Translations under genes and position numbers: made by a program
Notes under the pieces: model-generated
What the model was told of the DNA's origin: nothing
Database searches by the model: none
What the model saw: the letters and a program-made list of their open reading frames with translations, nothing else
Shown here: positions 1 through 7,960 of the stretch, piece by piece
Numbering within the stretch: the first letter of the stretch is position 1
How the letters are laid out: each line of letters opens with the position of its first letter
Assembly (NCBI RefSeq): GCF_927798175.1
Contig: NZ_CAKMMP010000001.1
Coordinates: 62,001 to 126,000 of the forward strand
DNA: 64,000 nucleotides
From: Paenibacillus sp. JJ-223
GTDB taxonomy: Bacteria > Bacillota > Bacilli > Paenibacillales > Paenibacillaceae
Reading direction: 5' to 3'

Positions 1-1265
1 AATCCCGTTCGGACTGGGACACGTTCAAGGAAATCGCGCGCGTCTTTTCCGGCATGGCGGAACAGCAGTTCGACGGACCTCAGCAGGAGATCGTAGCGAC
101 GCCGCTCCTGCACGATTCCCCGGATGAATTGGCCCAGCCTTACGGGCAGATTCGCGACTGGAGCGCCGGCGAATGCGAGGCGATTCCCGGACGCACGATG
201 CCGCACATCCATGTGGTGGAGCGGGACTACGCCGCCGTTTACGACAAAATGATCAGCCTGGGGCCAAACGTAAAAGACAAACCGATCGGCACGAAGGGAA
301 TCTCTTGGACGGCAGCCGAGGAGTACGAGAAACTCAAGAGCGTATTGGGCAAACAGCGCAAAGACGGCATCGGCAAAGGCTGTCCGGACCTCAGCACGGA
401 CCGGAACGTGGCCGAAGCCATTCTGACACTCTCCACCACCACGAACGGCAAAATGGCCGTGCGCGCCTGGGAATCGCTGGAGAAGAAAACGGCGCTGCAC
501 CTGAAGGACTTGGCCGAGGAACGCTCCGAGGAATGCTTCACGTTCGACGAAATCACGTCGAAACCGAAGACGGTCATTACGTCGCCGGCCTTCAGCGGTT
601 CGGAAAAAGGCGGCCGCCGCTACTCCCCGTTCACGACGAACGTGGAAAGACTCATCCCGTGGCGGACGCTCACGGGCAGACAGCAATTTTACATCGATCA
701 TGCGATGCTGCGCGAGTTCGGGGAGACGCTGGCCACGTTCAAGCCGATCCTGAAACATACGCCGTTTCATCCGAACAGCAAACGTCCGGTCGAAGGCGGC
801 AAAGAAATCGTGCTCAACTATATGACGCCGCATAACAAGTGGTCGATCCACAGCATGTACTACGATGCCCAACCGATGTTGACGTTGTTCCGGGGCGGGC
901 CCACGATCTGGATGAACCATGAGGATGCTGCAGAAGCCGGCCTCGCCGATAATGACTGGATCGAATGCTTCAACCGCAACGGGGTCGTTGTGGCGCGTGC
1001 CGTCGTCACGCACCGCATTCCGCGCGGGGTAGCCTTCATGTACCATGCCCAGGACCGCCACATCAACGTGCCGGGCACCAAAATATCGCAAACGCGCGGA
1101 GGCACGCACAACAGTCCGACCCGCATTCACGTGAAACCGACGCACATGATCGGCGGTTATGCCCAATTGAGCTATGGATTCAACTATTACGGCCCGACAG
1201 GCAATCAGCGTGACCTGAACGTCATCATCAGAAAACTGCAGGAGGTGGATTGGCTTGAAGATTAA
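1..1265 (+). CDS. narG: Nitrate reductase alpha subunit NarG, C-terminal part (5' end outside window)
   Basis: This is the last 420 or so residues of the catalytic molybdopterin subunit of respiratory nitrate reductase, which reduces nitrate to nitrite at the inner face of the membrane. The frame is open from base 3 with no start needed, so the gene begins outside the window; the family is about 1,220 residues long. The visible part holds the C-terminal molybdopterin-dinucleotide-binding domain, including LFRGGPTIWMNHEDA, FMYHAQDRHINVPGTK and the GGTHNSPTRIHVKPTHMIGGY region. The stop overlaps the start of narH by 11 bases, so translation is coupled. The order narG-H-J-I is the standard nar operon. 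The substrate-binding N-terminal half and the FeS ligand region cannot be checked here. Confidence 0.97.
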   Translation, partial: SRSDWDTFKEIARVFSGMAEQQFDGPQQEIVATPLLHDSPDELAQPYGQIRDWSAGECEAIPGRTMPHIHVVERDYAAVYDKMISLGPNVKDKPIGTKGISWTAAEEYEKLKSVLGKQRKDGIGKGCPDLSTDRNVAEAILTLSTTTNGKMAVRAWESLEKKTALHLKDLAEERSEECFTFDEITSKPKTVITSPAFSGSEKGGRRYSPFTTNVERLIPWRTLTGRQQFYIDHAMLREFGETLATFKPILKHTPFHPNSKRPVEGGKEIVLNYMTPHNKWSIHSMYYDAQPMLTLFRGGPTIWMNHEDAAEAGLADNDWIECFNRNGVVVARAVVTHRIPRGVAFMYHAQDRHINVPGTKISQTRGGTHNSPTRIHVKPTHMIGGYAQLSYGFNYYGPTGNQRDLNVIIRKLQEVDWLED

Positions 1266-2724
1266 AGCACAAGTCAGCATGGTCATGAACCTGGATAAAT
1301 GCATCGGTTGCCACACATGCAGCGTAACGTGCAAAAACACGTGGACGAACCGGCCGGGCGCCGAGTACATGTACTGGAATAACGTCGAAACGAAACCGGG
1401 CATCGGTTATCCGAAGCAATGGGAGGATCAGGAACGTTACAACGGCGGTTGGGAAATGAAAAACGGCAAGCTGGAGCTGAAGTCCGGCGCTCGCGCCAAA
1501 CGGCTGCTCAACATTTTCCACAATCCCGACCAGCCGACCATCGACGATTATTACGAGCCGTGGAACTACGAATACGAGAAGTTGACGAACAGTCCGGAGA
1601 AAAAACATCAGCCCGTCGCGAGACCGAAATCCCAGATTACGGGCAAATACATGGAGCTCGAATGGGGTCCCAACTGGGAAGACGACCTGGCGGGCGCCCA
1701 CGTTACCGGGCTGGAAGATCCGAATATGAAAGGCATTGAAGATTCGATCAAAATGGACTTCGAGCAGGTATTCATGATGTACCTGCCCCGCATCTGCGAG
1801 CACTGCCTGAACCCGGCCTGCGTCTCTTCCTGCCCATCGGGCGCGATGTACAAACGGGAGGAAGACGGCATCGTGCTCGTGGATCAGAATGCCTGCCGGG
1901 CATGGCGTTTCTGCGTCTCCAGCTGTCCGTACAAAAAGGTGTACTTCAACTGGCAAACGAACAAAGCCGAGAAATGCACGCTCTGTTTCCCGCGGATCGA
2001 AGCCGGATTGCCGACGATCTGTTCGGAAACATGCGTCGGCCGCATCCGTTATATCGGCCTGATGCTGTACGATGCGGATCGTGTGGAAGCGGCGGCTTCA
2101 GCCGATAACGAACAGGATCTGTACGAATCGCAGATGGGCATTTTCCTCGATCCGAACGATCCGGAAGTCATTCGGGAAGCACGCAATTCCGGCATTCCGG
2201 AGGATTGGATCACTGCAGCCCAGCAGTCGCCGATCTATAAAATGGTCGTCGATTGGGGCATTGCGCTCCCGCTTCACCCGGAATACCGGACACTGCCGAT
2301 GGTATGGTACATTCCGCCGCTTAGCCCGATCACGAACCGGATCGAAGGCCAGGGCAGTTCGCTGGAGGCGAACGACATTTTCCCGGCGATCGACAATATG
2401 CGCATTCCGGTCGAATACCTGGCCAACCTGCTGACCGCCGGAGATACGACCCGCATCCGCGCCGTATTGCGCAAAATGGCCGTCATGCGCATTCACATGC
2501 GCAACCAGCAGACCGGAAAACCAAGCGAGCCGTCCCTGCTGAACAGCGTGGGTATGGATGCGCAGGAGGTTGAAGACATGTACCGGCTGCTCGCGATTGC
2601 GAAGTACAACGACCGCTTCGTCATCCCGCCGGCCCACCGTGAGGAAGTGGAGGATTTGTTCAGCGAGCAGGGCAGCTGCGGATTGAGCTTTGCCGGCGGT
2701 CCGGGTTCCTGCGGCGTATTTTGA
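1255..2724 (+). CDS. narH: Nitrate reductase beta subunit NarH (iron-sulfur electron-transfer subunit)
   Basis: NarH carries electrons from the cytochrome b subunit NarI to NarG through four iron-sulfur clusters. The 489-residue length fits the family. Four cysteine groups are visible: CIGCHTCSVTC at residues 16-26, CEHCLNPACVSSCP at 181-194, CRAWRFCVSSCP at 214-225, and CTLC (from 241) with a later ICSETC. In the third group a Trp replaces one Cys (CRAW), the hallmark of the 3Fe-4S cluster in NarH. The start is TTG at 1255, chosen because AGGAGG lies 10 bases upstream and because the protein then begins MKIKAQVSMVMNLDKC like its relatives. It overlaps the end of narG. Confidence 0.97.
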   Translation: MKIKAQVSMVMNLDKCIGCHTCSVTCKNTWTNRPGAEYMYWNNVETKPGIGYPKQWEDQERYNGGWEMKNGKLELKSGARAKRLLNIFHNPDQPTIDDYYEPWNYEYEKLTNSPEKKHQPVARPKSQITGKYMELEWGPNWEDDLAGAHVTGLEDPNMKGIEDSIKMDFEQVFMMYLPRICEHCLNPACVSSCPSGAMYKREEDGIVLVDQNACRAWRFCVSSCPYKKVYFNWQTNKAEKCTLCFPRIEAGLPTICSETCVGRIRYIGLMLYDADRVEAAASADNEQDLYESQMGIFLDPNDPEVIREARNSGIPEDWITAAQQSPIYKMVVDWGIALPLHPEYRTLPMVWYIPPLSPITNRIEGQGSSLEANDIFPAIDNMRIPVEYLANLLTAGDTTRIRAVLRKMAVMRIHMRNQQTGKPSEPSLLNSVGMDAQEVEDMYRLLAIAKYNDRFVIPPAHREEVEDLFSEQGSCGLSFAGGPGSCGVF

Positions 2725-2744
2725 TGTGAAAGGAGGCAGCAACG

Positions 2745-3380
2745 ATGACAACCGATGTCAATGAGGGAGCTGGCACGACCCTTGTTCATGATTGGGATGC
2801 AGCGAGAATGGTGTGTAAGCTCCTCTCGTATTTGCTCCAGTATCCGGATGCCGAATGGCGTGCAGGATTGCAGGGCTTCCGCGAAGCTGCAGGCTCCCTT
2901 ACAGATGGCGAGGCCCAGAAGGTGTTGACCGCGTTCTCCAGACGAGCGGAAGAGGCGGATCCAATCCGCTGGCAGGACGAATACGTGCGCACATTCGATT
3001 TTGACAAAAAGTCGAACTTGTACTTGACCTATGCCGTGTACGGGGATGAACGCGACCGTGGGCCTGCGTTGATCGAACTCAAGCGCAGATACGAGGCTGC
3101 AGGTTTCTATATGGAAGGCAGCGAATTGCCGGATTATTTGCCGATGGTGCTTGAATTTGCGGCTGAAGCTTCCGAGGAAGAGGCGCTTGGCGTAATCTCC
3201 GTGTACCGCAAAGCGCTGACGGCGATGGCGGAAAGCCTGTCCAGGCTAACGACGCCATACGCGCCGCTGCTTGAATTGCTGCTTCGGGTGCTTCCCGAGG
3301 CGGATGACGATGCAGCCGTGGAGGCAAGCGCCGACGTCGGCTCGCAGAACGGATTATGGACAGGTGGGGTGAAACGGTGA
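2745..3380 (+). CDS. narJ: Nitrate reductase assembly chaperone NarJ
   Basis: NarJ is a cytoplasmic chaperone of the TorD/NarJ helical family. It holds apo-NarG while molybdenum cofactor and haem are inserted, and it is not part of the final complex. The call rests on position between narH and narI, the 211-residue length, and family-like segments such as LLSYLLQYPD near the start, WQDEYVRTFDF, and ELPDYLPMVLEFAA in the middle. The ATG at 2745 follows AAAGGAGGC with good spacing. The stop shares bases with the GTG start of narI (GTGA), so the two are translationally coupled. The acidic C-terminal tail is poorly conserved in this family. Confidence 0.93.
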   Translation: MTTDVNEGAGTTLVHDWDAARMVCKLLSYLLQYPDAEWRAGLQGFREAAGSLTDGEAQKVLTAFSRRAEEADPIRWQDEYVRTFDFDKKSNLYLTYAVYGDERDRGPALIELKRRYEAAGFYMEGSELPDYLPMVLEFAAEASEEEALGVISVYRKALTAMAESLSRLTTPYAPLLELLLRVLPEADDDAAVEASADVGSQNGLWTGGVKR

Positions 3381-4102
3381 GTACATTGGAGCTATTTTTA
3401 TGGGGGGCTCTGCCTTACATGGTGGTCATTTTCTGCATTACGGCCACGATCTGGAGATATGTCACCAATCCATTCGGCTGGACGTCCAAATCGAGCGAAA
3501 TGCTGGAGAAACGCATGCTTCGCTGGGGGAGCCTGCTCTTCCATATCGGAATTTTTGCCGTTATATGCGGTCATATTGCGGGTTTGCTGGTGCCGGTAGA
3601 GTTTTACCACTGGATGGGGTTAAGTGACGAGGGATACCACCTCGTTGCGATTGCAGGCGGCATGCCTGCCGGAATCATTGCTTTTGCCGGGGTGGTTCTG
3701 CTGCTGATCCGACGCTATGCGTCGCCCAGGGTTCGCGCAACGAGCAGCGCCGGCGACTGGATTGCGTTGATCGCGCTGGTCGTCGTTATCGTCTCCGGCC
3801 TATTGGCTACTTCGGCCAATGCGGTGAACCACACGGGGTTTGATTACCGGACCACGATTAACCCGTGGCTGCGCGGCCTGATGATATTCCAACCGGACCC
3901 GACGCTTATGCAGACGGTGCCGATGAACTTTAAAATTCATATTTTGCTGACGTTTGTATTGTACTGCGCGTTTCCGTTCACCCGTCTCGTTCACATGCTC
4001 AGCATGCCCTTGGGCTACCTGAAACGGAGTTACGTCGTATATCGCAGACGGGACGGGGCGGTATACCCGAATCAAGAACACAAAAAAGAAAGGGCGATGT
4101 AA
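3377..4102 (+). CDS. narI: Nitrate reductase gamma subunit NarI (cytochrome b, membrane anchor)
   Basis: NarI is the dihaem cytochrome b that takes electrons from quinol in the membrane and anchors NarGH. About five membrane segments are visible in 241 residues. Candidate haem-ligand histidines lie in HIGIFAVICGH and in KIHILLTFVLYCAFPFTRLVHM, as in the family. The GTG at 3377 is chosen over an in-frame ATG at 3356. It sits behind AGGTGGGG and overlaps the narJ stop, and it gives the short hydrophobic N-terminus MSTLELFLWGALPYM expected of NarI. The stop at 4102 is immediately followed by the ATG of the next gene, so the transporter is in the same operon. Confidence 0.95.
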   Translation: MSTLELFLWGALPYMVVIFCITATIWRYVTNPFGWTSKSSEMLEKRMLRWGSLLFHIGIFAVICGHIAGLLVPVEFYHWMGLSDEGYHLVAIAGGMPAGIIAFAGVVLLLIRRYASPRVRATSSAGDWIALIALVVVIVSGLLATSANAVNHTGFDYRTTINPWLRGLMIFQPDPTLMQTVPMNFKIHILLTFVLYCAFPFTRLVHMLSMPLGYLKRSYVVYRRRDGAVYPNQEHKKERAM

Positions 4103-5614
4103 ATGCGAAACAAAGGTAAGGTGCAATTGCCCTTGCAAACGGCCAGTTTGATTCTAGGGTTCATGGTATGGGTGATCCTGTCGTCCCTCATGCCTTTCAT
4201 CAAAGAAGACATTGCGCTGACTTCTTCCCAGCTGGCATGGTCCACGGCCATTCCGGTCTTGATCGGCTCGATCGCACGGGTTCCGATCGGCTATTGGACG
4301 AACCGGTACGGTGCGCGCAACATTTTCATGATCAGCTTCATTCTGCTGCTGGCTCCCGTGTGGTGGGTCAGCCGCGCAACGTCGTTTGCGGATCTTGCCA
4401 TTGGGGGATTTTTTCTCGGCATCGGCGGAGCGGTATTCTCTGTCGGCGTAACGTCGCTCCCGAAATATTACCCCAAAGAGCGTCACGGCTTCGTGAACGG
4501 CATTTACGGCATCGGCAACCTGGGAACGGCTCTGTCCGCATTCGGTGCGCCGCTTGTTGCCGACAAGTTCGGCTGGTCGACAACGGTGATGCTGTACAGC
4601 ATTTTGCTGGTCGTCATGGCCGCCCTCAACTTTGCGCTCGGCGACAAAAAGGAAACGCGTGTCAATGTGCCGCTCATGCAGCAGCTCAAGGCAGTATCGC
4701 GTAACAACAAGCTGTGGCTGCTGTGCCTGTTCTATTTCTTGACATTTGGTTCGTTTGTGGCGTTTACGGTGTATCTGCCGAACTTCCTCGTCAGCCATTT
4801 CCAAATGGACAAAGTGGACGCAGGCGTTCGGACCGCGGGATTCATCCTGCTTGCCACCATCATGCGCCCTGTCGGCGGCTGGCTGGGAGACCGGTTCAAT
4901 CCGTTTAAAATTCTGATGTTTGTGTTCGGCGGATTAACGATCGCAGCCATCGTGCTGTCTTTCGCGCCGTCCATCATGATGTACACCGTAGGCTGCCTGA
5001 CGGTTGCGCTGTGCGCCGGGACGGGCAACGGCACGATATTCAAATTGGTGCCGCTCTACTTCGTCAAGCAGCCGGGCGTGGCCAATGGTATTATCTCCGC
5101 GATGGGTGGTCTGGGCGGCTTCTTCCCGCCGCTGATGCTTACGATGCTTTACGGCATGACCGGACATTATGCCATCGGCTTCATGGCGTTGTCCCAAATC
5201 GCGCTGGTGAGCCTGGTGCTCGTAATCTGGATGTTCTACCAGGAGAAGCTGCAGCTGTCGGCCAGCATTCTGGAAAACACGGTGGAGGCGATTCTGATCA
5301 CGGACACCCATAGCGTCATTCGTTCCGTGAATCCGGCATTCACCGCCGTGACGGGTTACAGTGCGGAAGAAGCCGTCGGGCAGAAGCCGAGCCTGCTGAA
5401 ATCAGGCAAGCAGGATCGGCAGTTTTACGAAAAATTATGGTCGGAGCTGAAGCAGAAAGGGTACTGGCAAGGGGAGATATGGAACCGGAAGAAAAACGGG
5501 GAGGTCTACCTGGAATGGCTTAGCATCACCGCGATCCGCAACGAAGCGGGCGAAGTGAAATATTACGCAGGCATGTTCAGCGACATGGGAGAACGGGATA
5601 TCCCGGCAACGTAG
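4103..5614 (+). CDS. narK: NarK-type nitrate/nitrite transporter fused to a C-terminal PAS domain
   Basis: Residues 1 to about 384 form a 12-helix major facilitator protein of the nitrate/nitrite porter family, which imports nitrate or exports nitrite. Family-like segments include RVPIGYWTNRYGARN, FFLGIGGAVFSVG and the glycine-rich GIISAMGGLGGFFPPL. Residues 385-503 are a PAS domain with its PAC part, shown by ENTVEAILITD, NPAFTAVTGYSAEEAVG and EVKYYAGMFSD. Typical NarK proteins stop near 400 residues. The protein ends at MGERDIPAT, about where an output domain would normally follow, so the PAS stands alone. The frame is continuous, so this is a true fusion in this sequence. It starts one base after narI and is followed by a terminator. 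Transport is supported by family and operon; the PAS ligand and effect are unknown. Confidence 0.9.
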   Translation: MRNKGKVQLPLQTASLILGFMVWVILSSLMPFIKEDIALTSSQLAWSTAIPVLIGSIARVPIGYWTNRYGARNIFMISFILLLAPVWWVSRATSFADLAIGGFFLGIGGAVFSVGVTSLPKYYPKERHGFVNGIYGIGNLGTALSAFGAPLVADKFGWSTTVMLYSILLVVMAALNFALGDKKETRVNVPLMQQLKAVSRNNKLWLLCLFYFLTFGSFVAFTVYLPNFLVSHFQMDKVDAGVRTAGFILLATIMRPVGGWLGDRFNPFKILMFVFGGLTIAAIVLSFAPSIMMYTVGCLTVALCAGTGNGTIFKLVPLYFVKQPGVANGIISAMGGLGGFFPPLMLTMLYGMTGHYAIGFMALSQIALVSLVLVIWMFYQEKLQLSASILENTVEAILITDTHSVIRSVNPAFTAVTGYSAEEAVGQKPSLLKSGKQDRQFYEKLWSELKQKGYWQGEIWNRKKNGEVYLEWLSITAIRNEAGEVKYYAGMFSDMGERDIPAT

Positions 5615-5646
5615 TTTCATCGCATGCTTCTGCTTCATCGACACAC

Positions 5647-5686
5647 AAAAGACCTTAACGCCACGACTGATGTTAAGGTCTTTTTC
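5647..5686 (+). terminator. Factor-independent terminator after the nar operon
   Basis: An 11-base perfect inverted repeat (AAGACCTTAAC / GTTAAGGTCTT) with a 12-base loop is followed by a T run. It lies 33 bases after the narK-PAS stop and ends the narGHJI-narK transcript. Confidence 0.9.
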
Positions 5687-5776
5687 ATACGATCGAAACG
5701 TAGGGCTTCGATCCGGGAACAGAAATAACTTCGTTTTCGGAAGGGCAAACGTGGGTGGCGTAAAGCGGCGGAGGCT

Positions 5777-6481
5777 TCAGACGGTGTCCCTCTGCTGTTT
5801 CAGCGCAGGCAAATCGTAAATGACGATCCGGCTTCGATCCACATTGAGCAGCTGTTCCTTGGACAATTGGTTCAACAGCCGATTGGCCGTTTCGCGCGTC
5901 GTTCCGATTGAATTGGCGAATTCCTGGTGGGTCATCGGCAGGTTGATGACGATCTTGCTGCCGTCGGCCTGTCCATGCTGTTCGGCCAGCATGAGCAGGA
6001 AAGAGAGCACGCGATTGCGCACGTCTTGTCCGGACATGACTTGCAGCTTGTCCTGAAGCTCGCGGATTTTGTCTCCGAGCACGCGCATGATTTTGATGGC
6101 GATGGCCGGCGTATTCAACATTACGCGTTCGAAATGCCTTACCGGAATGGCGAGCAGTTCGGATGGCGTAATGGCTTCGGCCGTAGCCGGGTATGGATGG
6201 GCATTGAAGAAGCCGGTATGCGGAAACATGTCGCCCGTTTTGAGGAAGGAAACGATCTGCTCGTGTCCGTTTTCGTCCGTTTTATAGGCTTTGACGATCC
6301 CGGTGCGAATGAAAAACACGGCTTCCTTTTCGCTGCCTTCGGTAAAAATGACCGTTTTTTTGACCATTTTCCTGGAGATGGCGATGTCCTCCACCTGTTT
6401 CAATTCTTCGGGAGTCAGATCCTGAAAAATGGGGAATTGCTGCAGAAACTCCGCAGCCGTATCTTTGTTTTCCCTGCGCAT
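5777..6481 (-). CDS. Crp/Fnr-family transcription regulator without cysteines
   Basis: This 234-residue protein has a cyclic-nucleotide-binding-like N-terminal domain (about residues 15-130), a dimer helix (IMRVLGDKIRELQDKL) and a C-terminal winged helix-turn-helix with recognition helix GTTRETANRLLNQL. The R-E-x-x-x-R pattern predicts a TGTGA-N6-TCACA half-site like Crp and Fnr. It has no cysteine, so it cannot hold the Fe-S cluster that B. subtilis Fnr uses to sense oxygen. It may be a Crp-type or ArfM-like regulator of anaerobic genes. It lies between narK and ywiC, as fnr does near the B. subtilis nar genes, and is divergent from ywiC. The ATG at 6481 follows AGAGAGGAAG. Matching palindromes lie beside nirK and the YlbF-like gene. 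The signal it senses is unknown. Confidence 0.85.
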   Translation of the reverse strand: MRRENKDTAAEFLQQFPIFQDLTPEELKQVEDIAISRKMVKKTVIFTEGSEKEAVFFIRTGIVKAYKTDENGHEQIVSFLKTGDMFPHTGFFNAHPYPATAEAITPSELLAIPVRHFERVMLNTPAIAIKIMRVLGDKIRELQDKLQVMSGQDVRNRVLSFLLMLAEQHGQADGSKIVINLPMTHQEFANSIGTTRETANRLLNQLSKEQLLNVDRSRIVIYDLPALKQQRDTV

Positions 6482-6541
6482 ATTCGAAATCTTCCTCTCT
6501 GTAAGATGATATTATGGAATGAATAGGAGGCTGGTTGCTTC

Positions 6542-7264
6542 GTGACGAACATGAAAATGGTTATTCCGCATGAGCATGGCGGCTGGGCCATGGTCAGTGT
6601 GCCCTTTCTGGTAGGCGTCATTGCCAGCAGCCCGCGATGGCTGCATATTCCGCTATTTTTGGCCTGGCTCGGCTTTTATTTGACAGCATATCCGCTGCTT
6701 CAATCGCTGAAGCGCAAAGCAGGCCGGGACAGGTTGTACAAATGGGCTGCCATCTACGGCACGGCTGCGTTGATCTGCCTGATTCCGCCGCTGATCGGGC
6801 AGCCGCAGCTGGTTTGGTTTGCCCCTGTATTGTGTGGATTGCTGGTCGTAAACATCTGGCATGTGCGACAAAAAAGGGAGCGTTCCCTGGTAAACGACCT
6901 TTGTGCGATGATCGTATTTTCGCTTGGCGGCGCTGCCGCCTATCTCATCGGTTCAGGTGGATGGGATTACGGTATGGTGATCGTGATGCTGTTCAGCTTT
7001 CTCTATTTTACAGGAAGCACGTTTTTTGTGAAATCGGTCTTTCGGGAACGAACCAATCGGCGGTGGACCAGGCTAACCCTAATCCTGCACGTCGTGCTGC
7101 TGCTCATCCCGGTGGCGATCGGATATCCATGGATGGCCTTGGCCTATGTTTTTCCGGCTGTGCGGGCCTTTGTGTATGCAGGGAAGCCGCTTAGACCGAT
7201 GAAGATCGGCATCATTGAAATCATTGGTTCTGTCCTGTTCGTGGCATGTGGGCTTCTGTTGTGA
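6542..7264 (+). CDS. ywiC: YwiC-like membrane protein
   Basis: This 240-residue integral membrane protein has seven or eight predicted hydrophobic helices. The N-terminus carries the family signature IPHEHGGWAMVSVPFLVG. YwiC is found beside nar and fnr genes in Bacillus and relatives but has no settled biochemical role. The prenyltransferase-like fold sometimes suggested for it is not demonstrated by anything visible here. GTG at 6542 is chosen over ATG at 6551 because AGGAGG is about 12 bases upstream of the former and too far from the latter. It is divergent from the Crp/Fnr gene across 60 bases, so the two may share regulation. Confidence 0.8.
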   Translation: MTNMKMVIPHEHGGWAMVSVPFLVGVIASSPRWLHIPLFLAWLGFYLTAYPLLQSLKRKAGRDRLYKWAAIYGTAALICLIPPLIGQPQLVWFAPVLCGLLVVNIWHVRQKRERSLVNDLCAMIVFSLGGAAAYLIGSGGWDYGMVIVMLFSFLYFTGSTFFVKSVFRERTNRRWTRLTLILHVVLLLIPVAIGYPWMALAYVFPAVRAFVYAGKPLRPMKIGIIEIIGSVLFVACGLLL

Positions 7265-7304
7265 TGCCCATCATTTTATCATAACGCGTCCGTTTGACAG
7301 ACCG

Positions 7305-7320
7305 GGTGATTTTAATCACA
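7305..7320. promoter_or_regulatory. Crp/Fnr-type palindrome (GGTGA-N6-TCACA)
   Basis: One half-site is perfect (TCACA) and the other differs by one base from TGTGA. It lies 41 bases after ywiC, where no gene clearly begins on either strand, so its target is uncertain. It may be a chance match or a relic. Confidence 0.35.
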
Positions 7321-7376
7321 ACTGACCTCGGCTTGAGACTCTCACCATGTTGACTGCTTCCATAGTCAAGCCAATG

Positions 7377-7422
7377 AAAAGAGAGTATCTGCTCAGATCG
7401 GAATCTGGCGGATACTCTCTTG
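7377..7422 (-). terminator. Terminator of the YlbF-like gene
   Basis: Inverted repeat AGAGAGTATC / GATACTCTCT with a second CAGAT/ATCTG stem inside. On the minus strand the stem runs into TTTTC. It lies 18 bases beyond the stop at 7440 and fits termination of that gene. Confidence 0.7.
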
Positions 7423-7439
7423 GATTATGGACGGATCAA

Positions 7440-7865
7440 TTAGTGACCACCGGAACAGCTGCCGCCGCAACCACATGTTTGTTTAGGCAGTTCTTTCTTC
7501 TCCGGCAGGCGGTTCAATTCCACCGATTTGGTGAAATAGTGGCTGATTTCTTGATGCAGCTGGCTGAACTCGCGCTGGGCATACAGGAAACGGCGGATTA
7601 ACGGATGATCGTACAACGCGCGTTCGGCTTGCTCATAATGCTGGATTTCGGATTCCTGCAGCTCGATGTCCAGGCTTTCTTTTTGTTCCATGGCCTGATG
7701 CATCTCCATAAACCGTTCGTACTGGTCTGTCGCTTGTTCATCCGCGGCGAATTCGTCGATCATGGCACGCATTTCCCGATATCCTTCATCCTGAAGCAGT
7801 ATAGTGCACAATTCCTGCATTTTGCTCATCAGGGGTTCCTTATTCAGTTTAACAATCGCATTCAT
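7440..7865 (-). CDS. YlbF/YmcA-like helical protein with a Cys/His-rich C-terminal tail
   Basis: This 141-residue, mostly alpha-helical protein resembles the YlbF/YmcA family (ILLQDEGYREMRAMIDEFAAD, FMEMHQAMEQKESL, LIRRFLYAQREFSQLHQEI). B. subtilis YlbF and YmcA act with YaaT in RNA maturation and development. The odd part is the tail CGCGGSCSGGH, with three Cys and a terminal His, which could bind a metal or cluster. It lies downstream of nirK on the same strand but has its own perfect Crp/Fnr palindrome and a likely -10 box upstream, so it is probably co-regulated with denitrification. The ATG at 7865 follows AGGAGG. A role in copper or NO handling is only a guess from context. Confidence 0.65.
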   Translation of the reverse strand: MNAIVKLNKEPLMSKMQELCTILLQDEGYREMRAMIDEFAADEQATDQYERFMEMHQAMEQKESLDIELQESEIQHYEQAERALYDHPLIRRFLYAQREFSQLHQEISHYFTKSVELNRLPEKKELPKQTCGCGGSCSGGH

Positions 7866-7920
7866 GATATGACCTCCTAACCTTCTTGTCTTAACTGTAT
7901 AGTGTAAAAGGAAGGGCTAC

Positions 7921-7936
7921 TGTGACGATACTCACA
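7921..7936 (-). promoter_or_regulatory. Perfect Crp/Fnr box TGTGA-CGATAC-TCACA upstream of the YlbF-like gene
   Basis: This 16-base site matches the Crp/Fnr consensus exactly in both halves. Reading the minus strand, TATACA (7901-7896) is a candidate -10 that puts the box centre near -40, the usual place for direct activation. The gene starts at 7865. Confidence 0.75.
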
Positions 7937-7960
7937 CGAAATGTTAATTTTACGTGTCTC

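Noticed and set aside
7347-7601. A small plus-strand frame just after the 7305-7320 Crp/Fnr box.
   Set aside because: It runs antisense to the YlbF-like gene, has no ribosome site and crosses that gene's terminator.
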